Shown here in pieces: positions 34,247 through 45,705 of a DNA stretch of 64,000 nucleotides. The position numbers and the translations under genes are program-made. Source of the stretch: Byssothecium circinans (Eukaryota > Ascomycota > Dothideomycetes > Pleosporales > Massarinaceae). The notes under the pieces were generated by a model, which ran no database searches, was not told where the DNA came from, and worked only from the letters and a program-made list of their open reading frames with translations. Within the stretch, counting starts at the first letter, position 1. Each line of letters starts with the position of its first letter. The stretch is from the NCBI GenBank assembly GCA_010015675.1, contig ML976986.1, positions 18,451 through 82,450 on the forward strand, read 5' to 3'.

Positions 34247-36766
34247 TTGACGGATACAGGGCCCCAAGAGCCCATCCTGTACGAAGCCACGCAGCCAATT
34301 CCTAACGAGACCCACGACCCCGACCAGCACGTCCACGACCCGCCCTTTGTATCGTCGTTGCAACGCCAGCAGCAGGCCGCCGAGGACTTCCTTCGCGCCC
34401 AGCACAATTACTCCCGTGCCTCGTCCAGTTCAGGGAGCGCGGCACACAGTTTACGGCGCACCCCCAATTTCGAGGAGACCTTTGGCCGGTTCCGACCCTC
34501 GTCCGTAGACTCGGTGCCACGGCTGTCTCAACGCGCCGTACGCTTTGCTGAGACACCGCAAACAAGCTTCCGTCCAGAAGCCGCCTCTCGATCGCGTAAT
34601 CCCGACCTCTTCGAGCCGCATCCTGCCCTACACATTTCGCGTCGGACCGCATCCGCCATACGTTTTGTGCTAGAAGAAGCACTTCGTCAGCCGCACGCCT
34701 TTACGCCCGATCTGACTGAGGAGAACGCGTCCATGGCAGATCTAGGGGGCAATGGCCGCGCTGCCAATGGCGGTGTGCGCGCTGGCGGCCCGGTACCTGT
34801 GACTCAATCTGAACGTTCCAACATCCGAACGCCGCAGATGATCATGAACGAGCGACGCCAAAGAGAGGCACGGCGGCAAACTGAGGCAGAGGCACGCGCT
34901 GCCGATGAGCAGCGGAAAGCCGAGGAAGAGCGACGGAGAAACGCAGGGCGGAGAGCGCAAGCTGCTGGCGTTGCAGGCGCACCTACAACAACCGAGCCGG
35001 GAGTCCAAAGGCCGCTGCAGCCTGGTACAGGAACATTGGCCGGTGAATACAGCACCTATCAACCAACCGGTGCGTCAAGACAGCCAGAAAGGGCTGCACC
35101 TACTACAGCAGCACCTGCAACCGGAATTCCCTCCAGTCGCCAAGATACAGCTCCTGGTGCACAGTATAGAAGACCTATGGCAAACTCGCAATCACAGCAG
35201 CAGCCTCACCCTGTGCCGTCTACCACAGCCGCCGGCGCAAGCGACCCGCGACGACCACCCCCGGTGCAACACTCGAGACGACCTTCGGTACCCGTGGGCT
35301 CATCTCAGGCTGGTCCATCGACTGCTGCTCCACCACCTCCCCCGCCACTCGCAGGCTCGGCTTCAGCGCAACCCCGTCAATCCACATCCTCCTCATTTCC
35401 GCACGCGTTCGAGCGATGGGAAACACTCTCGTCCCACTGGGAAGGGCTCACCTCCTATTGGATACGACGATTGGAGCAGAATACGGACGAGGTCCGCAAA
35501 GAGCCTCTGGCGCAACAAATGTCGCGACAAATCACGGATCTTTCAGCAGCGGGAGCGAACTTGTTCCATGCTGTTGTGGAATTGCAGCGTCTGCGAGCGT
35601 CTTCGGAGCGCAAATTCCAGAGGTGGTTCTACGAGCATCGGCAAGAGCAGGAGCGTGCGCAAGAGCGAGAAGCACAGCTCGAGAATGCACTCAGAGTCGA
35701 GCGCGAGGCTCGTACGGTGCCCTCTTCCGACTATGATCGCGTGGTTACGGAGAAAAAGAATGCAGAACGCATGGTGCAAGAGATGCGGCGAGAGTTGCAA
35801 ATCTCGAAAGAGGAGGCACGGCGAGCTTGGGAAGAGCTAGGAAGACAGGAACAGGAAGACCGCGACCGCACATCTTCACTGCGCGAAGGCCAGCCAACCA
35901 TCATCGGTGGTGTGCAAGTGGTTCCCATGGCTCAAGGTATGGGTAGGCACGGGAGCATCTCGCGGCGCACGCACCCGGATGAGCCTTATGCTAGTGGGAG
36001 CGGCAGCCAGGGGATAGAGCAACACCATTCTTATGAGGAAGGACATTCCCCTACCGACACGGACCCATTCACCGAAGGGCGTCATGTGGGACATTCTCAC
36101 CAGGAGCCAGATGTGTCAATGGTTGGGCAAGGGGCTTATGTGCCCTCTGGAGCTGGCTCCTCGTCATCTCGACAAGGAGGAACGTCACGAGCATCCGAGC
36201 AGTCTCCGGTGCCCGCACCGCTGCATCCTCGCCAACCCGGCACAAGTGCGCAGCAAGCCTCCCCTCAACCAACTACATCGCGTCCAGAAGCGTTCTATCA
36301 GCAACCGGAAGCTTATTTGCACCGAGATTCAGGCGCGCACATTCCAGAGGATGACAGATCCGGTGTCACCTCGCATGGTGATGAGACTTCTGATGGCGAA
36401 GAAGAGTATGCTATCGATGAATATGGTAACTACATGCTCGATCCCTCTGGGCATCGTGTCCCCTTTCGCGCACTTCGCCAACAAGAATCAGATGAGTTTG
36501 ACGTGCAAGAGGCTCGCCGTCGCGAGATAGAACATCTGCAGCGTTACGGGACGGCAGCTTCGGATCCGAGTCGATACGTGACGACGTCTTCTGCAGGACC
36601 ATCGCATACTTCTAGTGCTCCTGACTACAGTGGCTCTGGATATGGCAGCGAGTGGGCGCAGATGCGGCATCATCATCCAACGAGGCTGAGTGATGTTATG
36701 GAAGAGGATGAGAGGAGTAGGACGTCGCCTAGTCGCGCCAGTCAGGCCAGTCGAGGCATGTACTGA
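34247..36766 (+). CDS. disordered protein with central coiled coil
   Basis: An open frame of 839 codons from a stop at 34229. It has no ATG until 34733 (MADLGGNGRAANGG), yet residues before this look coding (NFEETFGRFRPSSVDSVP, AIRFVLEEALRQP). The most likely explanation is an upstream exon joined at the CAG acceptor near 34258, but I could not place it. The N-terminal half is Pro/Ser/Gln-rich and basic (ERRQREARRQTEAEARAADE is a charged helix). A structured helical part follows near residues 385-550 (FERWETLSSHWEGLTSYWIR, then VTEKKNAERMVQEMRRELQI as a coiled coil). An acidic tail has DGEEEYAIDEYGNYMLDPSG and ends SQASRGMY. I do not recognise the family; a scaffold role is only a guess. Confidence 0.7.
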   Translation: MTDTGPQEPILYEATQPIPNETHDPDQHVHDPPFVSSLQRQQQAAEDFLRAQHNYSRASSSSGSAAHSLRRTPNFEETFGRFRPSSVDSVPRLSQRAVRFAETPQTSFRPEAASRSRNPDLFEPHPALHISRRTASAIRFVLEEALRQPHAFTPDLTEENASMADLGGNGRAANGGVRAGGPVPVTQSERSNIRTPQMIMNERRQREARRQTEAEARAADEQRKAEEERRRNAGRRAQAAGVAGAPTTTEPGVQRPLQPGTGTLAGEYSTYQPTGASRQPERAAPTTAAPATGIPSSRQDTAPGAQYRRPMANSQSQQQPHPVPSTTAAGASDPRRPPPVQHSRRPSVPVGSSQAGPSTAAPPPPPPLAGSASAQPRQSTSSSFPHAFERWETLSSHWEGLTSYWIRRLEQNTDEVRKEPLAQQMSRQITDLSAAGANLFHAVVELQRLRASSERKFQRWFYEHRQEQERAQEREAQLENALRVEREARTVPSSDYDRVVTEKKNAERMVQEMRRELQISKEEARRAWEELGRQEQEDRDRTSSLREGQPTIIGGVQVVPMAQGMGRHGSISRRTHPDEPYASGSGSQGIEQHHSYEEGHSPTDTDPFTEGRHVGHSHQEPDVSMVGQGAYVPSGAGSSSSRQGGTSRASEQSPVPAPLHPRQPGTSAQQASPQPTTSRPEAFYQQPEAYLHRDSGAHIPEDDRSGVTSHGDETSDGEEEYAIDEYGNYMLDPSGHRVPFRALRQQESDEFDVQEARRREIEHLQRYGTAASDPSRYVTTSSAGPSHTSSAPDYSGSGYGSEWAQMRHHHPTRLSDVMEEDERSRTSPSRASQASRGMY

Positions 36767-37059
36767 GTCTTTTGACTGAGTGGTCCCGCCGATGACATGG
36801 ACCGCGATCGAATTTCAAAATGGCTTGCCACTGGGGACAATTTCTGGATATGCGGGCGTCTCATGGGTTTAGGACGATAATATACGTTTTCATCCCCACG
36901 TTTACGCACCCCTCCGACCAAAACCGCCTCGAACATTCCCTGTTTATCAGGATTCTGCACGGCTGCGATTCGCCGAATGCCCTCTAGGGACACGTCCCAT
37001 CTTCGCTGTAGCATGCTTGCATCATTTCCTAATAGCGTACATGCATTTTTGAAGAACAT
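36742..37059 (-). CDS. hypothetical protein, 105 residues, doubtful
   Basis: An ATG-started frame on the minus strand whose 3' end overlaps the end of the preceding gene by 25 bp, tail to tail. Segments such as RRWDVSLEGIRRIAAVQNPD and MFEAVLVGGVRKRG have ordinary protein composition, but I know no family and see no domain. It could be chance. Confidence 0.25.
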   Translation of the reverse strand: MFFKNACTLLGNDASMLQRRWDVSLEGIRRIAAVQNPDKQGMFEAVLVGGVRKRGDENVYYRPKPMRRPHIQKLSPVASHFEIRSRSMSSAGPLSQKTQYMPRLA

Positions 37060-38056
37060 ATTTACTTCATGTATCTCAGCATTTTCCTCCGTGTACCGGG
37101 CATAATACCTTAGGTCCTAGCTCGAGTCCCTCTAATGCCTTCTCCTCCCGACATGTAGACGGAGTGATCAGGTAGCCTGGCAATGCTCAATGGACCCGGG
37201 CCTTTCTTGATAATTTCTTGCTTTCTCCTTGTTTTATCATGGAGTAAAGATGAGATACTACCATTGTATGAGTACTTCTTTTTTTTAATCTCGGGTCAAG
37301 AAGCGCGGTGTTGGTGGGCATTTTGGACGGTGTGGGTTTATTTGGCCGCGAGTGGAGGAGGAATGAGTTGATAGATTGGCTTTAGCGGGAGGCCCAGGCT
37401 TTTCTCACTTATAAAAATCAGACGCAGCGTAATTGTAATAACCAGCTACCAACTGCCCAAACATGCTCCATACGCGATTTTACCGAGTGCAGCGGTCCGG
37501 CAGAAGGAATTCACTGTGATTGGACCACGACTTTCACGTCACCGCCACACGTGCGCACGGGCCGCGGTTTCCCCACCGACGTCGGAAAACAAGCTACCTT
37601 TTGGGACGCTAGTGCGCTGACTACCTAGCTGTCGTCCCTTCCCACCACCAGTTTAATCGTCGCAAAATACACCACCCAGAAGCGCATACAACTCAACCGC
37701 AAGGCACCCTTTCAATCTCGAAAGCTCGATATTGCCAACGAAGAGCTCAGCGACTCGGCCGTCGCCCTCCACTGAGCTGTCCGCAGCGTCGGGCATGCTC
37801 TGCACGCCGCCAGGCCTCGCCCACCGCCAACGCACTCGAGCCTGACCGTGACAGCAACCCCGATCGAGCCTCACTATTGTTACGCCTGTCACGACGTCAC
37901 GACACCACGAATCTTTCGGTTTCTTGTACATAATATATTCTTTGCGCCAAAGGCAGCCTTGCGAGGGCATTGCGTCATTCATTGCCGGCCGTCTCGAGTC
38001 CACTCGAGTCAATCGATGAATTGAGACGAGGGACTTCTTCATACCACACCGACATC
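37060..38056. other. intergenic, promoter region
   Basis: Upstream of the cytochrome b561 gene. Contains CACGTG-like and CCAAT-like words around 37540-37560 and a T-rich stretch at 37270-37290. No gene seen. Confidence 0.5.
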
Positions 38057-40512
38057 ATGTCAAATCCTAGTCTCTCGTCTCCCGGGAGCAGTGCGTATTC
38101 ATCGAACACCATGTACGTGGGCGACGGGACGTGGGATTCGCAGAGGAATACCTTTTTGCTTCCTAACCTGCAAGGCCTGAACCTTGCGACTACACAATAC
38201 AACGGTACACTCTTCCATGCTTCATTGGATCAACCTCAAAACTAACTTGTTAGGTATGGGAAACCGCTTCCGCAACATGGTTGGATACCGCGGCCTCATC
38301 AAAGGTCACGGCATCCTGGCCGTGATAACTTTCCTCGTCATCGTACCTGCTGCCATATTCCTCGCTCGCTTTTATCATCGTAATCCACAAATGGCACTGC
38401 GCTTCCATATCTGGCTTCAGATGTTGACGGTGCTCCTATCGACCGCAGTCTTCATACTGGGCTTCCAAGCTGTCGGGCTGGCGAGGTCTTTGACTAACCC
38501 ACATCACGGCATCGGCGTTGCCATCTACACGATGATACTGTTGCAGGCACTTGGAGGTTGTGTTATTCACAGGGTAGAGAAGAACAAGGAACGATACAAG
38601 GTTCCATTGAAATTGATGGTAGGTCAACATAACGAAAATCGGGACGTCAACTAATAATTCACAGCTTCATCAGTGGATAGGACGCCTAATCGCAGTGTTA
38701 GGTATCGTGCAAGTTGCCCTTGGTCTCACTCTATACGGTTCACCTAAGATACTCTTCATCCTGTACGCCGTCTGGGGCTTCCTTCTTCTCGTGGCTTGGT
38801 TCATTCTGTCTTACATCACTCAACCATCCTTGTCCTTCGACGATCGTGGAACGTACATTTCCGAGCGAACTGAAACGACCCGCAGAAGTAGGAGCCATCG
38901 AGGCGGTCTCGGAGCCCTTGCCACAGCTGGTGCAGCGGGTGCTGGACTGGCAGCTTTGAGGCGGAGGTCACGATCTCGAAGTGCCAGTCGTAGAAGACCG
39001 AGCGGAGGCCGACAGGAGGTCCTCAGCTCTCACCCAGGGTCACATCTGACCGAATCCTATGCCGACGAGAAGTATACAGAAGATGGTCGAACAGGTAGAA
39101 CCTGGAGAGAAAGACTTCTCGGTGCTGGAGCCGCTGCTGGGGGTATCTTCGCCTTAAGATCTCTTTTCAACCGAAAGAAGCATGCCACCACCGAGACCGG
39201 AAGCGATGTCAGCTACAGCCGACCCATAGGCCAATCCGAAGTCACGCAGACAGATCTTAGTCGAGTTGAAGAAGGAAGAGCACCCACATCACCTGGGCGT
39301 GACCACTGGCGTCGTGTAGAGGAAAGAGAGGCTGCACAGGCTGCGGCAATGGGCCCAAGTCCGCTACGCCAGGCACATCGACCAGCGCGTAGTGGCGGTT
39401 CAATGGACTCTTCCGACAGTCGAACAAGCATCAGCGAAGAGTATGCCTCGACTAGACCGAAAGCTCACGGGCTGCGTGACGGAGTCGCAGCGTTGGGAGT
39501 GATCGGTTTCCTCAAGCACTCATGGAACAGGCGACGGAATAAAAGGGAGGATGAACACGTGGAAGCACTGAAACAACAAGACCTCGAGGAGGAGCGCATT
39601 GCGCGAAAAAATAGCACCCGACGAAAGTACACTGGGGATGGCATTCCACCGAGAGGGACCCGCCCGCCATCCACGATATTTTCTGAGAGCGACATCTCTG
39701 GTATGACCCCTGCGCCGTCTCGCCCCAATATGGTCGCTCCTCCTCCGAGAAGTACCACCAATCTTGCACATTCCGAAACTATAGCAGGACCTTCGATCAT
39801 CCCAGTTGCAGGCCCTGATACTCATGGTATTCTTTCAGACTCAGGCTCAGAAGCCTATGTATCTGGGGGCGGTAGTCGGCACCGGCGGCACCGCACCGGC
39901 ACGGCGGGCAGTGGTGCTCTTGCGGCTGGGGCAGCTACAGCAGCAGCAACATCTACTGGTTCTCCATCGCGAAGAGATCGTAGCCAACGCCGTGGAAGTA
40001 GGGATGGCAGCGTCAACTCTCCGCCCGTCTCGGTTAAGGTCAAGATGCATAATGACGGGCGTCACGTTACGCTGAGGAGATTGAATGAACAGGAAGCAGC
40101 TGCAGAACGAGAGGCAAGGAGGAAGGAAAGGCAAAAGGGACGAAGTGGGAGTATGAGCTCGCTTGGCGACTCTGAGAACCGAGCGCGTTGGCGGCGAAAC
40201 GAAGCCATGGAAGCAGCACAGGCACAAGAGATGGCGCAATCGCAAGCACCTTTACGCATGCCGGAGCCTGGTCTGCCTCCACCTCCACCAGGCCCACCTC
40301 CTGTAGGCGCTTCGTCATCAGGGCAACACATCCCACTTCCGCCGCCTCCTCCCATTCCAGCTGCTGGGGGTAGCATCTTGAGTAGCCCGTCCGGACAGGC
40401 GTACGGCACTGAGACGGATGTGAGCAACTTCGACTCGAACAGACGGAGACGGAGAGCAGAGCGAGCGCAGGCAAAGGCGGCCAAAGGGGGCAAGAGCGTT
40501 GACTTTTCATGA
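38057..40512 (+). CDS. cytochrome b561-domain membrane protein with long disordered tail
   Basis: Product of 786 residues from 38057-38204, 38254-38618 and 38665-40512; the introns are 49 and 46 bp and in phase. Residues about 60-215 form the b561 core with the expected helices (LAVITFLVIVPAAIFLARF, QMLTVLLSTAVFILGFQAVG, YTMILLQALGGCVI, ILFILYAVWGFLLLVAWFIL). The four haem-ligand histidines are plausible at His68 (KGHGI), His101 (RFHIWLQ), His133/134 (NPHHGIG) and His173 (LHQWIGR). Such cores carry electrons across membranes with two haems. No DOMON domain precedes it; instead a short N-terminus of 60 residues is present. After the core come about 570 residues of Arg/Ser-rich, Gly/Ala-rich and Pro-rich disordered sequence (polyproline LPPPPPGPPPVG near the end). 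The tail is presumably cytosolic. A role in surface iron or redox metabolism is inferred from family knowledge. Confidence 0.85.
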
Positions 40513-41360
40513 GATGGAATGGGGTGACGAGACGACAGGCATGGTGTTGGTGTGAGAACTTGCATAGATTTGTGGTAGTGTGGAGTATTGTGTTGTACTA
40601 CTTACTGTACACGAGGCCCCGCACAGTGGCGGCTTGTGTCTATGCACTTCGGCGTTCATGTAAACAATTAAATCTAGATAATGGTATGACGAAAGAGCGC
40701 ATCATCAAGGAAAGAACTAGCGTGCCGCAGGGCAAGTGCTACTTCCTACTTGGCGGCTCCTGATTTTTTTGATCGTACAAGTCACAGTTTTGCGGATGTG
40801 ATAACACCGTCCCTCCACCGGTAGACCATGCAACATACATGTGTACATCATTTCCCTCATAGACGGATCCTGCCTCGGCTGTATCGCTCGGCGCCTCCCT
40901 CTGCGGCTGCGATGGAGTCTCTATGGTGAGCTTGCCAGTACGGCGAATCTCGCCCCCGCCAGCGGCCTCCAGATTCTGAGAGCCACGTGAGAGCATTTTT
41001 CGCAAGCTCAACGCCGTCTAGATGGTGTATCCGGCGATTCGGCTCCATGTCGGCTTCTCCCGTGGCCACCAGGACACGACGGAAGAACGCAGACGGGCCT
41101 TTGGACATAATAATGGAGATATAACGTCGTCGCTCCTCCTCCCCAGCCATGGAGTGTTTGGCTTTGACGTGGTCGCTCTCCAGGTCCGTTTTCCATCTTC
41201 AAGCTCGCGCCCTCTCGAAACAGACCGTTCACCTGCCGCATGACCCTCGTCCGCCCAAGATCAAGATCGTCTCCCTCGTCCCGTTCCCAGTCTTCGCCTG
41301 CTGGGCTGGTTACAGCTGCCCATGTCTGCATACGCCGGATATACTTTCCTCCATGGGTGA
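40513..41360. other. intergenic, no gene confirmed
   Basis: Several overlapping open frames exist on both strands (for example minus 40857-41150), but they lack motifs I can name and none has clear splice partners. Confidence 0.45.
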
Positions 41361-41777
41361 CTGCCAACCTCTCTCTTTGCTGGACGCGCGGAAACTGGCA
41401 GAGGCCCTGCCAGCGATGACGACAAGAATGGACACAGCCTTGCGGCGGAGGAAGCCGGCACCCTACTGTACCTTGACCGCACGACGTGCACAAAACTCGG
41501 CGTTAAGGATCCTTTCACCCGCGACAGTGCTCGATATTGTGGTGAAGATGCACAACTGTGGGGGAGGCTACCCGACCGTTTCGAAAATTGTCGCAGACAC
41601 GCAGTGAACAATGTCAACGTCGCTGGACAGCCCCGCAACACCTACCTTGTTGGCTCTGAGCAGTACTTGACCTTCCCATTGGAAGCTGGCATTTCATTAG
41701 TGGACACCGTCTGGTGCATCGGATCATTTCCGGCGGCGACCTGGGCATGCATTTCAAATGTTCGCCCTAAGGTTTAG
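41361..41777 (+). pseudogene. unidentified coding fragment without start codon
   Basis: A frame of 138 codons, bounded by TGA at 41358 and TAG at 41775, with no ATG. It contains EAGTLLYLDRTTCTKLGV, DPFTRDSARYCGEDAQLWGR and NTYLVGSEQYLTFPLEAG, which have the compact mix of Cys, aromatic and charged residues expected of a folded (perhaps secreted) protein. The same frame upstream of the TGA reads LQLPMSAYAGYTFLHG. I do not recognise it. It could be the remains of a gene whose 5' part has decayed, or an exon of a spliced gene I cannot assemble. Confidence 0.3.
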
Positions 41778-42271
41778 CCTCTCCGTCGCACTGGTCTTGG
41801 GCCGACAGACGCCATCATCGTTTTATCAAACCCACTGAACCCAGGCTTAGTGGCTTGCCGAGCGATGCTTGCCAGTGCGTTCCAGCCCACCCGCCTCAGT
41901 AACGCGCCTGACATGCTCTAAGAGAGTTCCTGGTTAGCTTCCAGCATGGCTTCCCTGCACACACTCTTCCACGAGTTCAAAAAATCAGGGTCGTCCGGCG
42001 AGTGCTCCACGGCCTACCATTGGCTCCCTACGCATCCCCTGCCCCCCCGTGGATGCCAGCCCTCCTAGCAACTGCGCCTGGGAGCCAAGCCCCCATTGTC
42101 CAGGTGTGTCTGCGTTCCCTCGAGCTGCTATGACCAGGCATGCAAAAACGTCTTCCGACCCTATGCGGCACAAGCATGCCCGAGCTCTACTATTGCTATC
42201 TTCAAGTACTCGTAGAGACCGCTTGCTTTCCCTAAGGGGCATGCACCCTCTCTACCTTCCTTTCCTTCACG

Positions 42272-44688
42272 ATGGCTTCCACAACTTCTACTCCAGTCAA
42301 GCGAGCTTGCGACAGGTATGTGTTGTTCTCCGGTTCGGCGTTTTGTGTACAATGGTGCTAATGCCACTTCCCATAGCTGCCACCGACGTAAGGTCAAATG
42401 CATTGGCGAAGGCACCAGCTCGTGCAAAAACTGTGTCTCGGCCAGTCTTGCTTGCACATACAATGCGATTCCTCAAAAGAAAGGACCCAAGGGAAGCCGC
42501 GCAAAGGTGCTGTCTGAACTGCGTGAAACCCAGAGAAATGCGCACCTCACCACAGGCCTTACTCATGAGCTCGGCTTCGACTCGCACCTTGCTGCAACAT
42601 TTGCTCGCACGCCGGGACTTCTTCCTCTGGGCCTCATCGAACGCTGTGTCGAATTCTTCTTCGCCAACGTCTACCCGTCGCAGCCGGTTCTCCACCGTCA
42701 ACGCGCCCAGGAAATGATCATGAGTATTGAACACTCGACGGAAACTTACTGCATGGTGGTGGCCCTTTGCGCCTACGTCCTGATCCAGGCCAGCATGACG
42801 GTGCCTCCCGAGCTACTTCCACGCCCTGAGATGGCCCAATTGTCGAGTGTCAGCATCGGCCATGTTCTATTGGAAGAGGCGGTTCGAGTGCGCAAGGGGC
42901 TTGACTATTTGGAGAATTCATCTCATATCTCCGTCCTAACATCGTGGTTCTTCTACGGCTGCCAATTCGGTCTAGGGAGGGATAATACGGCCTGGTCATG
43001 TCTGCGGGAAGCCACCACACAAGCGCAACTTATCGGAATGCATGACGAAGAAACCTATAAGAATGATCCCCTGGACATTGGCCGCAAAAGAGTCCTCTAT
43101 TGGCTTCTCTTCATCGCCGAAAGGTATTTCTTCGTGAGCCTCGTATTCTCTGGCTAGCTGACCATTTGCAGAACTCACGCTCTCCACAAGCACCGTCCGA
43201 TTTCCCTTTTCCCCACGATACATCCACCTTCTCTAAATGAATTTCCCGAGGACCGTCAAATTGCATCCGGTCTCGAGTCGATGGTCAACCTCTACAAGCC
43301 TGTAGACGACACCTTCGTGCATGTTTGGAACAAGGTCCGGCCACATGCAAACCCATCGTGGATCGCCCAAGTGCAGACACAGCTCTCCGAAGCTGTACCT
43401 TCCTACCTCGAATGTATGGAAAGCCAGGCAGTGGATTTACGTGTCACTCAACAGTGGCTTCGCACCATGCTCTGGCAATTAAGCGTCAGTCAAGGCCTCG
43501 TCAGCAGCGTCGCAGCGGACCGCGCTATGACATTCAAATACCCCATCGAAATTTCAAGAGACCTGTTATCCATGACACAGCAGTTCTCGCAGCACGCTAT
43601 GGAGGTTCACGGAGTCGGTCTGGTAAGTTCTCATTATTCTGTTCAGGGCACACACTCTGTTTCGAACTGCCTCTGGTATCCGATTTGCCCAGGATTGGCT
43701 TGCCTTCTCACTCTCGCTTATTGCCCCACTCCCAATGTCTATATCTGACGCCCAGCACGCTGCCGAACAAGGGCTAGACCATCAAACCCCTGCTCTCCTT
43801 CCCTCCCTAGCGCGATTGTCTAACGAAACTTTGGTGCTAATCAGTGAACAGATTGAGAAGCTGTTCGATATTGCTTGCTGTTTAACGGATGTTGTTGCTT
43901 GCATTCCATTCTCGCCTGATGCATTCGCTCTCGGCCCCCGCGACTATGTTTCACGATTCCTCACATTGTTCTCCGCGCTCCATGGGGGGCAGACCCGTTA
44001 TCTCCAATTGCTTGTCGCCAAGGTCACCGAGGTTCTTCCCAACCTCCCGCTTCCCCGGTCTTTAAACGTTTCCCAATCACCCGCGACGGCGATCGGCCTG
44101 GCGCCGGGCGCTCTAGGATCTGTTTCCTCCCACATTGGCGACGACCTGTCATCACTTCCGACAGTAACTTCGCCTTCTTATCCTTCCAATGATCTAATTC
44201 GGCAGTTGGCCGCCCAAACCGGTGCCCAACTTCCATTCAACACCTCTCAACCACCATCTCTGCTGCAAGCGGCTTCCTCGCGCGTGGAAGACCTCTCCCT
44301 CTACGACGCTTCAGGAGCACACAGCACACATTCTTCAGGCTCAGCTCCGCCCAGTCAAGCTGGAACACCTGGACCTTATTGCTCTTCAGGTCAGCCACGG
44401 GCTCAATTACCTACACAGGCCCATGGACTTTCGCCTGATTCCATATCATCCTCACATTCTCAACACGCTACATTGGCAAGTCATCATTTGGGCATCAACC
44501 CCACATCATACGATCCGCGTTTCACCGTTCAAGGTTTCCAGGTCGATCCTTCAATGATGTTCAAGCAGAATGAGGTGGAAGTCGCTGGACAACTTCAAGG
44601 CCAAGGCGCATTGTATGCCCAGGGAACGCACGGTGCTGTTCGTGGGGGACTAGTCCATAGTCGGGGTAACGTTGGATATGCAGGTTGA
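42272..44688 (+). CDS. Zn2Cys6 transcription factor
   Basis: Product of 692 residues from 42272-42315, 42377-43123, 43172-43622 and 43852-44688. Introns are 61, 48 and 229 bp; the third is long and its acceptor (GTGAACAG before IEKLFDIACC) is my best choice because it joins two parts of one helical domain in frame. Intron 1 splits the Ser15 codon within the zinc cluster. Ligands are Cys13, 16, 23, 31, 34 and 41 (KRACDSCHRRKVKC, then SCKNCVSASLACTY), followed by the linker AIPQKKGPKGSRAK. The middle part (IERCVEFFFANVYPSQPVLH, LGRDNTAWSCLREATTQAQL, KRVLYWLLFIAERTHAL) is the fungal_trans domain of regulators of sugar and secondary-carbon use. The Pro/Ser/Gln-rich C-terminus is disordered and may activate transcription. 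Target genes are unknown. Confidence 0.88.
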
Positions 44689-45444
44689 TGGAGTCACACA
44701 TTGTTATTGTTCTACCACTAGGCTTTTGGCGCATTGGGCATCTTCGGGTACTTACTAAAGCATCGACGGGGCACAGGGTTAGACACTTACTTTGGACAAC
44801 TATGCATCAGAGTAACGGTGGCTCGTGAGACTAGGGGTAAGAGCTCTTGAACGACCAACCTTCGCCGATTCGAGCTCCAGCGGACCTTCTTGTAACAATA
44901 TGTTTCAAAGACCATCCCAGGCGTTTCACGCAGGGCACTGCATTCAATGAAGCCTTACTTTTCGAACTTCCAGACGCCGACGCTAAGATGTTGTGAGATG
45001 GCCAAACTCGACGGGTGCCACCAATGTCCGTGATCCATTCGGGCCCCCATTCGTTCACCTGGTTACGGATTCTCTTGCGTTATCCATCCTTGAACGGGTT
45101 GTGGAACAAGCTTTGCCAATGCGTTTGAACTTCTACGCAACCAGGATCGGCCCGCCTTCACCCTGTTCGCGTCACTTTCCGCCGAGCCAGATGGTCCGAT
45201 GTTGACATTGACAGCATCCCCGCCTGGATGAAGCCGAGACGCGTTTTCCAAACGGTGGAGAGCGACGCATGACAATCTCGAAGCCAGCATACTTTCGGGA
45301 AATGCCAGCCATGGCGTGGGAGGGATGTCAACACACTGAGCATAGCTTGCCCTCATACATTGTTGGTGGAGCGAGAATTATGCGTGGGGGATGGACGGCG
45401 TCAGCCCTGCGGAGACGCATCCACCACTTTTAATACGACATATA
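44689..45444. other. intergenic
   Basis: 3' flank of the Zn2Cys6 regulator. Both strands have frames of 60-100 codons around 44830-45360 without motifs; they may be worn remains of a gene, but I cannot name one. Confidence 0.45.
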
Positions 45445-45705
45445 CAACCCCCCTCCATGAACGGGCTGCTAGCGCGTTCAGTGGGGGTATGCCTGTGCGT
45501 AGAAGGTGCGAGAATTAGATACCTTATTATATAAGTGTCTTGCTAGCAACTAGAGGTATTAAATTCTGCCTTATTCCTTGATAGAGCTATATAAAGTAGT
45601 AATAGGATGTATATTTCTATATAAAATACAGAGAAAATGGCATAGTCCCTACATCCGTGCACGCCGCGAGAACCGCGCTAGCAGCCCGTTCATGGAGGGG
45701 GGTTG
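45445..45705. mobile_element. MITE with 32-bp perfect terminal inverted repeats and TA duplication
   Basis: The 261-bp element begins CAACCCCCCTCCATGAACGG and ends with its exact reverse complement; the arms match over about 32 bp at 45445-45476 and 45674-45705. It is flanked by TA on both sides (45443-45444 and 45706-45707), the target duplication of Tc1/mariner and pogo-type transposons. The core is strongly AT-rich (many TATATAA and TATTA words) against GC-rich arms, and has no coding frame. The identical arms suggest fairly recent activity. The pogo/Fot-type transposase at the right edge is of the superfamily that could mobilise such an element, but a link is not shown. Confidence 0.85.

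Noticed and set aside
43735..43851. Coding use of the stretch before IEKLFDIACC in the second Zn2Cys6 gene
   Set aside because: It is open in frame, but lacks the helical character on both sides and ends in a good branch and acceptor signal, so it is treated as the end of a 229-bp intron.
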